A stretch of DNA of 51,018 bases from Lachnospira sp. UBA2821 (GTDB lineage: Bacteria > Bacillota > Clostridia > Lachnospirales > Lachnospiraceae): NCBI GenBank assembly GCA_002351535.1, contig DEGR01000062.1, positions 1 through 51,018 on the forward strand, read 5' to 3'. The position numbers and the translations under genes are program-made. The notes beneath the pieces are model-generated. The model had not been told where the DNA came from. It was given only the letters and a program-made list of their open reading frames with translations, and ran no database searches. Shown piece after piece: positions 16,481-24,216 of the stretch; position 1 is the stretch's first letter, and each line of letters opens with the position of its first letter.

Positions 16481-17037
16481 TAATTAACTCCGACTTTTAA
16501 TTGTAATTGTTATATAGTCGAAAGTTTTAAGTCATGCATGAGTATGTATCAATGGTGAAACATTTTGTGAGAATTGCTTAAATTTGCCAGGTGTCGAATT
16601 TCGGCTCAAAGTTTGTGTACATTCGCTAAGTGGACAGCTCCGCAAAAGGTGTCCGTCTATTACACACTCTCTCATAATTCCTTAGCCGGGTGGGAGTAAA
16701 TGCCGTTCTCAGACTGAGTTTATAAGGTGCGGAAAATCAAACGCGCTATTCAGTTTTATTATAACTTGAAGAATAATGCAGCTTGAACGATGATTTTTCG
16801 CACCAACTTTAGCCTGAGAACGGCATAACTCCCACGCACGACACGTCATAAATCGAGTGTGTGTAATTGGCGAACACCTTGCGGAGATGTACAATATCGA
16901 ATGAACACAAATAATAAAACGAGCCGAAAACGACACCGGCAAATTAGCAATTCGAGACAAGTTTTACCATGATACATGCACATGCATGACAAATTGCTTA
17001 TTAATTGATAATTAGTATTAAAAGTCGGAGTTAATTA
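16481..17037. repeat. 557-bp fold-back: giant imperfect inverted repeat
   Basis: The left arm (16481-16739) and right arm (16791-17037) are reverse complements of each other along nearly their whole length, with small bulges, around a 51-nt centre. The outermost 21 bases are a perfect terminal inverted repeat, and there are further perfect blocks such as TGCCGTTCTCAG and AATTACAC-like segments. The right end overlaps the stop codon of the spoIID-like gene. Arm differences do not favour G-U pairing on either strand, so a decaying MITE-like fold-back element is as likely as a selected RNA hairpin. No credible gene lies inside. Confidence 0.85.
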
Positions 17038-18014
17038 TTTACGACGGAAGATGTTGATACTTTGTTGTATTTTTTTATGTTTTGAAATTTTATCCCTTTA
17101 TAGTAATGTAACAGAATCTCTTTGTAACCGCATCCTGCATTTGCCATCTGTACTGCTCCATACATACTAAGTCCCCTTCCGTTGCCAACTCCTTTTGATA
17201 TTATCCTTATTGCTTCATTGTATTTTTCAATAACAAAACATGGAGATTTTATATTCATTTTCCTGCAAAAATCATCCCCTGAAAATACATTACTTTCATC
17301 CTGTATTATTACTTCCTCCACATATCCCGTAGACTGCTGTGCCGTCAGATGAATCTTATCAACCTGATTATCTGTTCCTATATCTATTCCAAATTCATTC
17401 TTTATAATATCATTTAATTCCTGTGGCGTATAATATGTTATATTAAGATACTGCTCTGCCCTTATATCCTCTACACTGTCTGCAGATATAATATATTCTT
17501 CTTTACCATTTCTTGTCTTGCCTGCACTAATACTGTGATAGTATGCATTAATGGGTTTATTATCATATGTCATAATATTATATTTTGTCCCGGCAGACAG
17601 ATTATGTATTTTAACGTATTCTTTATACGCAGTACCCTTTTTCTTCTTAATACATTTTTCAGACTCATACTCCATATTAATATCTGATAACTTCACCGTG
17701 CCATTATTCATATTCTTCATAAGTCTTGTACGGTCTATTACAATCTGTGCCTTAACTGCCTCGTCACTTTTTTTGCCGTACCGGGAATGCTCCCCTCTCT
17801 TTTCCATCTGCTTCATAACTGCAAGCGGGATGAATTCTTCCATATCCATCTTTTTACCATTATCAAGTTCTACAGTATATCCACTAAGCAGATTGGCGCT
17901 GCCGCATAAATTATAATTATTCATTAACATTGTTATCACTGCCGGTATTATCATTCCGCCACCCATAACAACTATAATTATTACAATAACTGAACTGCAT
18001 TTTCTCCTTAACAC
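17031..18014 (-). CDS. spoIID: SpoIID-like protein with altered catalytic site
   Basis: 327 aa. One N-terminal transmembrane segment, then the SpoIID/LytB domain: EEFIPLAVMKQM...DEAVKAQIVIDRTR, YYHSISAGKTRNG, and a C-terminal GRGLSMYGAVQMANAGCGYKEILLHYYKG. SpoIID is the membrane-anchored lytic transglycosylase of engulfment. Its catalytic Glu, in the family motif VVAxEMP, aligns with Gln69 here. The C-terminal motif GxGVGMSQYGA is also altered. Activity may be lost. It starts at GTG, with GGAGGG 8-9 nt upstream. The sigE-type promoter at 18067-18095 agrees with mother-cell expression. The stop codon lies inside the fold-back repeat. Confidence 0.8.
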   Translation of the reverse strand: MLRRKCSSVIVIIIVVMGGGMIIPAVITMLMNNYNLCGSANLLSGYTVELDNGKKMDMEEFIPLAVMKQMEKRGEHSRYGKKSDEAVKAQIVIDRTRLMKNMNNGTVKLSDINMEYESEKCIKKKKGTAYKEYVKIHNLSAGTKYNIMTYDNKPINAYYHSISAGKTRNGKEEYIISADSVEDIRAEQYLNITYYTPQELNDIIKNEFGIDIGTDNQVDKIHLTAQQSTGYVEEVIIQDESNVFSGDDFCRKMNIKSPCFVIEKYNEAIRIISKGVGNGRGLSMYGAVQMANAGCGYKEILLHYYKGIKFQNIKKYNKVSTSSVVNN

Positions 18015-18082
18015 AAAAAATCCCTCCGCAATATGCTATTATGCCAGTCTTTACTCTGTACATAATAGTATATGCGGAAGGA
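18014..18082 (-). terminator. glgP terminator overlapping the spoIID promoter and ribosome site
   Basis: Minus strand: the arm TCCTTCCGCATATACTATTA (continuing TG) pairs with CATAATAGCATATTGCGG (continuing AGGGA), followed by seven T. The 5' arm contains the sigE-like -10 (18067-18074). The 3' arm ends in GGAGGG, the Shine-Dalgarno of the spoIID-like gene. Confidence 0.75.
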
Positions 18083-18095
18083 TTAATGTATATTC
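18067..18095 (-). promoter_or_regulatory. sigE-like promoter of the spoIID-like gene
   Basis: Minus strand: GAATATA (18089-18095), 14-bp spacer, CATATACT (18067-18074). This matches the sigE consensus kmATATT-N14/15-CATACAnT at 6/7 and 7 of 8 positions. spoIID is sigE-dependent in B. subtilis. Confidence 0.6.
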
Positions 18096-18125
18096 TATAT
18101 AATGTCCTATTTCACTTCCTGTAAT

Positions 18126-20588
18126 TTAGTCCATCACAACTTTAGCTTTTTTTAATTTCCATATGTCTTTCACATATTCTTCAATAGTTCTGTCTGATGA
18201 GAACTTACCTACATTGCTGACATTTAAAATTGCTGATTCTGCCCAGCGAGCCTCATCTCTATATGCTTCCTCAACTTTCTTCTGTGCCTCTGCATATGAG
18301 CGGAAGTCTTTAAGGATAAAGTAAGTGTCTGCTCTGTCAGAACTGTTAGTATTGAGAAGTGAATCATATATTTCTCTGAATCTCTCAGGGTCATCAGGTG
18401 AATAGAAACCATTGATAAGCTGCATAAGCACTTTTCTGATATCCATATCGTTGTTGAATATATCCATTGGATTATATCCGCCATTGTTCTCATAGTTGAT
18501 AACCTCGTCAGAACTCATTCCGAATATAAATGCATTCTCTTTTCCCACTTCTTCAACTATCTCCACATTTGCACCATCCATAGTTCCAAGTGTAAGTGCA
18601 CCATTAAGCATAAACTTCATATTACCTGTTCCTGATGCTTCTTTACTTGCTGTAGATATCTGCTCACTTACATCTGCTGCCGCAAATATAATTTCTGCAT
18701 TTGATACTCTGTAATTTTCAATAAATACTACTTTAATCTTTCCATCTATTGACTTATCATTGTTGATTACATCTGCCACACTGTTGATAAGCTTGATTGT
18801 GAGTTTAGCCCTCCTGTATCCCGCTGCAGCTTTGGCACCAAATATAAATGTTCTTGGATAGAAGTCCATTGAAGGATTTTCCTTTATCTGGTTGTAAAGA
18901 TACATTACATGTAAAATGTTAAGAAGCTGTCTCTTGTATTCATGAAGTCTCTTAACCTGCACATCAAATATAGAGCGTGGATTTACCTCTATTCCGTTAT
19001 GCTCCTTAATATACTGTGCAAGACGCACCTTATTCTGATATTTGATATTCATGAATTCTTTCTGGCATTTCTTATCATTTGCATATACCTCAAGTTCTTT
19101 TATCTTAGGCAAATCTGTAATCCAGTCATCACCAACTTTTGATGTAACCCATTCTGCAAGAAGAGGATTGCCGTGACGGAGGAATCTTCTCTGTGTAATA
19201 CCATTAGTTTTATTGTTGAATTTCTCAGGCATCATCTCATAGAAATCTTTAAGCTCCTGTTTCTCAAGAATCTCTGTATGAAGTTTTGCAACACCATTTA
19301 CTGAGAATCCCGCACATATGGCAAGATTAGCCATCTTAACCTGACCATCGTATATAATTGCCATCTTGCGAATCTTCTCCTGATCTCCAGGGTATCTGTT
19401 CTGTATCTCAAGAACAAATCTTCTGTTTATCTCTTCTATAATCTGATAACATCTTGGAAGAAGTCTTGAGAACAGCTCAAGTGGCCATTTTTCAAGAGCC
19501 TCACTCATAATAGTATGATTTGTATATGCACAACATTTGTTAGTGATTGACCATGCCTCATCCCAGTCAAGATAATACTCATCCATAAGTATTCTCATAA
19601 GTTCTGCAACCGTTACTGTAGGATGTGTATCATTAAGCTGGAATACAACCTTCTCATAAAGCTTTCTGATATCTTTGTGTTTATCCATATATTTCTTAAC
19701 GGCTGTCTGCACACTTGCAGATACGAAGAAATACTGCTGTTTTAATCTAAGCTCTTTACCTGCATAATGCTCATCACAAGGATAAAGTACCTCAACTATA
19801 TTCTTGGCAAGATTCTCTTCCTCTGTAGCTTTCTGATAATCTCCCTTATTGAATGATTCAAGCATAAAATGCTGTGTTGCTTCTGCATCCCATATTCTCA
19901 ATGTATTAACAACATTATTGCCGTATCCTACTATTGGCAGATCATAAGGAATGGCTCTTACTGCCTGATATCCTTCCTGAATAAAGTTATCTCTTCCGTC
20001 ATATCCCTTTTCAACTCTGATATAACCGCCAAACTTAACTTCACAGGCATACTCTTCTCTTCTTACTTCAAATGGATTTCCATTCTTAAGCCAGTTATCC
20101 GGTACCTCTACCTGATATCCGTTCTCTATCTTCTGCTCAAACATTCCATATCTGTATCTGATTCCGCATCCATATGCAGGATATCCTAATGTTGCAAGTG
20201 AATCAAGGAAACATGCTGCAAGTCTTCCAAGTCCTCCATTACCCAGTGCTGCATCAGGCTCCTGGTCTTCTATTGCATTCAGGTCAAGACCAAGTTCCTC
20301 AATAGCTTCTTTAATCTCCTTGCGTGCTGAAAGGTTAATTATTATATTACCGAGAGCACGTCCCATAAGAAACTCCATCGACAGATAATACACTGTCTTG
20401 ACATCCTGCTTCTCATATTCTTTGTGTGTTGCTATCCACTGGTCAATTACAAAATCTTTTAATGCGTATGCAACACCCTGATACTTCTCGAATTCTGTAG
20501 CATCATCAAGAGTTTTTCTTGACAAAATCTTTACATAATCATTTACTTCTTTTTTGAATTCTTCTTTTGAAAAATCTGACTTACTCAT
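18126..20588 (-). CDS. glgP: glycogen/starch/alpha-glucan phosphorylase
   Basis: 820 aa, the usual length. It releases glucose-1-phosphate from alpha-1,4-glucans with pyridoxal phosphate. Diagnostic blocks include YYLSMEFLMGRALGNII, ALGNGGLGRLAACFLDS, NKTNGITQRRFL, VKRLHEYKRQLLN and EASGTGNMKFMLNGALTLGTMDGAN, which contains the PLP lysine. The ATG at 20588, with GGAGG 6 nt upstream, is chosen over an in-frame GTG at 20615 that lies upstream of the ribosome site. It has its own vegetative promoter and a terminator at 18014-18082, so it is a single-gene unit. Confidence 0.96.
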   Translation of the reverse strand: MSKSDFSKEEFKKEVNDYVKILSRKTLDDATEFEKYQGVAYALKDFVIDQWIATHKEYEKQDVKTVYYLSMEFLMGRALGNIIINLSARKEIKEAIEELGLDLNAIEDQEPDAALGNGGLGRLAACFLDSLATLGYPAYGCGIRYRYGMFEQKIENGYQVEVPDNWLKNGNPFEVRREEYACEVKFGGYIRVEKGYDGRDNFIQEGYQAVRAIPYDLPIVGYGNNVVNTLRIWDAEATQHFMLESFNKGDYQKATEEENLAKNIVEVLYPCDEHYAGKELRLKQQYFFVSASVQTAVKKYMDKHKDIRKLYEKVVFQLNDTHPTVTVAELMRILMDEYYLDWDEAWSITNKCCAYTNHTIMSEALEKWPLELFSRLLPRCYQIIEEINRRFVLEIQNRYPGDQEKIRKMAIIYDGQVKMANLAICAGFSVNGVAKLHTEILEKQELKDFYEMMPEKFNNKTNGITQRRFLRHGNPLLAEWVTSKVGDDWITDLPKIKELEVYANDKKCQKEFMNIKYQNKVRLAQYIKEHNGIEVNPRSIFDVQVKRLHEYKRQLLNILHVMYLYNQIKENPSMDFYPRTFIFGAKAAAGYRRAKLTIKLINSVADVINNDKSIDGKIKVVFIENYRVSNAEIIFAAADVSEQISTASKEASGTGNMKFMLNGALTLGTMDGANVEIVEEVGKENAFIFGMSSDEVINYENNGGYNPMDIFNNDMDIRKVLMQLINGFYSPDDPERFREIYDSLLNTNSSDRADTYFILKDFRSYAEAQKKVEEAYRDEARWAESAILNVSNVGKFSSDRTIEEYVKDIWKLKKAKVVMD

Positions 20589-20624
20589 TACAATCCTCCA
20601 TTCAATATTTGTCACTTTTCTACA

Positions 20625-20653
20625 ATTTTAGCAGATTTATATTAATACTGCAA
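20625..20653 (-). promoter_or_regulatory. promoter of glgP
   Basis: Minus strand: TTGCAG (20648-20653), 17-bp spacer, TAAAAT (20625-20630). It begins 9 nt after the stop codon of the upstream TPR-AAA gene, with no terminator between them. Confidence 0.6.
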
Positions 20654-20661
20654 CATGTGAA

Positions 20662-23600
20662 CTATTGAAAATCTTCTTCTTTAAGTACACCCATCTCATA
20701 TCTTGTGCGCTTAATCTTACCAATAAGCTTGCTAAACTTGAATCTTTCTGCATGAACTATTGCATCGTCTATTATTTCTTCTATCTCTTCTCTTGTTATT
20801 CCCTGATTCTTTCCGCTTATGTCATCAATCTTTGCAAACAATGCAAGTGTTCCCATCTCATCTATAACATAATTCTGCTCCTGTGCATACTGTTTTGCAA
20901 CTTTGACATAATCATCAATGCTGAATTCTCTTATGCACAGCTTATTGTTGAACATTTCATTTATTATAGGATTAGTCTCAATAAGTCTGTCAACAGCTGC
21001 CCTGTCATCCTCTAATACAATTATCATCTCATCAGTGTAAAGCTTCATTGCTGCAACCATATCAACAACCGTGCCCGGCATAAGGTTACCCGCCTGCTCT
21101 ATTATAAGGTCTGTTCCCATTATCTGTGACATTGCAGCGGTAATTCCTTTTTTATTAAGAACTGTTGCTTTAACTTTGGCAACTCTTCTTCCATTTCTTC
21201 CACGGCCCTTATTAGCTATTTTAATTATACCGAGTGCAAGACAGGTCTTTCCGGTCTTGGCATCACCCATAACAATAAGGTTATTTGTTCTTGATGTTCC
21301 ATCTTTTACAAATCCGTCAATAAGATTCTCTAATACCGTTGCGATATCATTTTCCATACCTTTTGTTTCGAGGAAATCTGCAAATACTTTTCTATTCTCA
21401 TCCGAAAGTTTTTTGCCTTCTTCCTCTGATGCTTCATCTGACTCTCCATCTGTGGCAGCCGTTTCATCCGCAGCATTCACAGCTTCATCTGTATCTGAAT
21501 CCTCATCTGCATTTTCTGACATATCTGTATCCGGATATATTTCCTTATCATCATCCGATACTGTCATGTCTGTATCGTTTCCTTCGAATGCGGCAGCATC
21601 ATCTGTATATTCTGCCTGAGTATTATATATATCCTCTACTTTATTATTATCATATGCCGCAGAGATATTTTCCGTGTCCTTATCTTCCTGATTTTCCGTT
21701 TGTTCTGACGGTATATCAGAACTTCCATAAACCGCAGAACTGTCAATCTCAAGAATTGTTGCATTTGCAGGAATATCTGAAGTATCTTCGACAGGAATCT
21801 GTGCCATAACCTCTGCTCCTGCCTGTGCCGCTTTCTCCAATGTCTCTCTTGCAGCCGCCTCCTCAGCAATAGCTTTCGCAACTGCTTCTTTAGCTGCAAC
21901 CGCCTCTTCTGCAGCCTTTCTTGCAGCCTCTATAGCCATCTGTTCTTTCCTTGTGGCTTCTTCAAGAGCCTCTTTCTTTCTATTCTCAAGTTCTCTTAAA
22001 ACGTCATCAAAGTCCATCTGTCCTTCTATCTGCTGGTCTTCCTCCGGCTGAAGAAGATATATCTGTCCATCTTCGGCTTTATTATATATAGGCTGAAGTG
22101 GTACAGTTTCATATAATGGTCCTTTATGGATTTCTTCAGGTTGTGTCTCTTCATTTCTGTCAGGAAGGTCAATCCGCTTAGTAGGCTCGTCCAGGCTTTC
22201 TGACTGTGCAAATGCATTTCTTGTAGTCTTTTCACTTTCTGCTCTCATAATAAGCTTCATACTCTGTGCAAGTGCTGCCTGTATATTAGCAGTATTATAC
22301 ATATTCTCATCATACTGCTTAACTCTGAAGTTAACCTCATCAATATCTATCTCAGCAGTTTTTGTAAGTTCTTCACCTATCTTACTTGCTCTGCTGTCCG
22401 AATTCTCATTAAATTCAAATATCTCTATTTTGTCATTGCTGCTCTTCGAACCATTGCCGGACATAGAATCATTTTCCACTGCATCGTCACCCTCCTCTGA
22501 AATACTATCAGTCTCTTCACTGATTTCTTCCTCTGCAGTATCTTCATCTTCATAATCCTCATCCTCAAGATACGAATCATCTTCATAGAAATCATCTGAT
22601 GTTCCATCCACAAAATCTTCATCTGATACTGATTTTGCCATCAGTTCTTTATCATCCATGTCGTCCACATCTTCGTCATCATCTCCAAGAAGAGGTTTGA
22701 TGTAAGCATTTTCCGGTGTTTCGTATATATCTTCCGACTCTGTCTCTGACCCATCCTCAAACTCATCATCTGAATCTTCTGTCATCCCAGCCTCTGACTC
22801 ATCTTCATACTCATCATCTTCGTCTTCTGTCATCTCAGCCTCTGACTCATCTTCAAATTCATCATCCGAATCTTCCTCTGATTCTTCATTTTCTGCTTCT
22901 TCCGCTAATTCGTCCGTATCATCTTTCATATCTGTATATTCCTGTTCTTCACTATCTGAATTGTCTTCGTCTGAATTATCTTTGTCTGATTTATTTTCAT
23001 CTATATCTTCTGTTTCATTTTCACCTGAGCCGAATGCATTTCTTGCCTCTTCCATAGACTCATCCACCATTTTGGCAAGCTGCTCTTCCACTGCTGCCGC
23101 AGCCTCATCTGAATTGTCTTCAGGTTCTTCTTCTATATTAAGTTTCTCTTCCTCTGTATAATCCGTGAGATAATCAAGTGCTGTCGTATCATTGATAATG
23201 TCCTCCATATTATCCCATGGTTTCTCTTCTTTATGCTCCTGTATTTCACCATCTGCTGTATTATCTTTCACAGTGTCATTATCTGATTCTTTTACCGATG
23301 ATCCATTATTATCTGTATTCTCTGTATTCTCTACACTATCAGAATCATCCGAATCACTGTCTGAAATATCACCTTCTGAAACATTATCCTGTAAATCACT
23401 ATCTTCTGATTCGCCGGCATCTGCCCCATCATCAGATGTTTCATTATCATCTGAAGCTTCTTCTTCATCTTTAATGCCATAGGCTTCTTTATCTGCGGCA
23501 ACCTCGGCTTTTATTCTCTCATTATAATAATCCCATTTGCCGTCATACTTAGCCTGCTGTTCCTCTGTAAGCGGCTCATATTTCATCTTAAGCTCCATAG

Positions 23601-24141
23601 CTTTAGTTACATATTTGCCCTCTGCAAACCATAGAATTATCTTGTCACACATGGCAATACATTCATCTTTTCTTCCGCTTTCATGATAAAGCTTTGCAAG
23701 CTCATACTGCCATCTCTCATCCATCTCAACATCAACATATGCTTCAAGTATGCTGATTAATGAACCTATATCCTCACCTTTTGCTCTTGCTATTCTGTAC
23801 TTCAGAATATACTGTGCTACATCTCTTGGCGCAATTTCAACAAAATCCTGATAATATTCATCCGCTGCAACAAAGTCTTTCATCCTTATAGAAAGAATAG
23901 TAAGTCTGTAAGCAAGCTGTCTGCCAAGAGGTGCTCTGTCATATGCTATCTCAAGTACGTCCCTTGCCTTGTCAAACTGTCTCGAGCCTTCATATGCATC
24001 AGCTACCATAGTGAGCATTGAATTGCTTTTAACCCTTGTCCAGTCTATCGTATCTGCGATTTCTGCAATCGTAGAATAGTCCTTTTTTAAATAAAGTTTC
24101 TTAATCTTATCTGATTTTACATTATACTCGTATCTATCCAA
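20662..24141 (-). CDS. large TPR / acidic / AAA+ ATPase protein
   Basis: 1159 aa. Residues 1-215 are helical TPR-like repeats. Residues 220-560 are extremely acidic Asp/Glu/Ser low complexity, including three near-copies of DEFEDESEAEMTED. About 700-770 is an Ala/Glu-rich coiled coil. The C-terminal 247 residues resemble an AAA+ domain of the CbxX/SpoVK kind: Walker A GDAKTGKT at 959-966, Walker B-like MIIVLEDD near 1037-1044 and a lid helix region after it. The start is TTG with AGAGGTGA upstream; no ATG occurs within 40 codons. It follows the SMC gene by 71 nt and has its own promoter. Function is unknown; an ATP-driven partner of the SMC complex is a guess from position. Confidence 0.8.
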   Translation of the reverse strand: MDRYEYNVKSDKIKKLYLKKDYSTIAEIADTIDWTRVKSNSMLTMVADAYEGSRQFDKARDVLEIAYDRAPLGRQLAYRLTILSIRMKDFVAADEYYQDFVEIAPRDVAQYILKYRIARAKGEDIGSLISILEAYVDVEMDERWQYELAKLYHESGRKDECIAMCDKIILWFAEGKYVTKAMELKMKYEPLTEEQQAKYDGKWDYYNERIKAEVAADKEAYGIKDEEEASDDNETSDDGADAGESEDSDLQDNVSEGDISDSDSDDSDSVENTENTDNNGSSVKESDNDTVKDNTADGEIQEHKEEKPWDNMEDIINDTTALDYLTDYTEEEKLNIEEEPEDNSDEAAAAVEEQLAKMVDESMEEARNAFGSGENETEDIDENKSDKDNSDEDNSDSEEQEYTDMKDDTDELAEEAENEESEEDSDDEFEDESEAEMTEDEDDEYEDESEAGMTEDSDDEFEDGSETESEDIYETPENAYIKPLLGDDDEDVDDMDDKELMAKSVSDEDFVDGTSDDFYEDDSYLEDEDYEDEDTAEEEISEETDSISEEGDDAVENDSMSGNGSKSSNDKIEIFEFNENSDSRASKIGEELTKTAEIDIDEVNFRVKQYDENMYNTANIQAALAQSMKLIMRAESEKTTRNAFAQSESLDEPTKRIDLPDRNEETQPEEIHKGPLYETVPLQPIYNKAEDGQIYLLQPEEDQQIEGQMDFDDVLRELENRKKEALEEATRKEQMAIEAARKAAEEAVAAKEAVAKAIAEEAAARETLEKAAQAGAEVMAQIPVEDTSDIPANATILEIDSSAVYGSSDIPSEQTENQEDKDTENISAAYDNNKVEDIYNTQAEYTDDAAAFEGNDTDMTVSDDDKEIYPDTDMSENADEDSDTDEAVNAADETAATDGESDEASEEEGKKLSDENRKVFADFLETKGMENDIATVLENLIDGFVKDGTSRTNNLIVMGDAKTGKTCLALGIIKIANKGRGRNGRRVAKVKATVLNKKGITAAMSQIMGTDLIIEQAGNLMPGTVVDMVAAMKLYTDEMIIVLEDDRAAVDRLIETNPIINEMFNNKLCIREFSIDDYVKVAKQYAQEQNYVIDEMGTLALFAKIDDISGKNQGITREEIEEIIDDAIVHAERFKFSKLIGKIKRTRYEMGVLKEEDFQ

Positions 24142-24187
24142 AATAGTTCACCTCTATATTTCTCTAAGTGCATAAAAAGTCTACATT

Positions 24188-24216
24188 AGTTTATCACACC
24201 CATATATTATTGTCAA
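24188..24216 (-). promoter_or_regulatory. promoter of the TPR/AAA+ gene
   Basis: Minus strand: TTGACA (24211-24216), 17-bp spacer, TAAACT (24188-24193). The -35 overlaps the stop codon of the SMC gene. Confidence 0.55.

Noticed and set aside
16709..16960. 83-codon minus-strand open frame inside the fold-back
   Set aside because: It lies across the palindrome arm and centre, has no ribosome site, and its sequence is explained by the inverted repeat.
21071..21619. 182-codon plus-strand open frame, Ser-rich
   Set aside because: Antisense shadow of the acidic low-complexity gene; Asp/Glu/Ser codons read as Ser/Phe-rich frames on the other strand.
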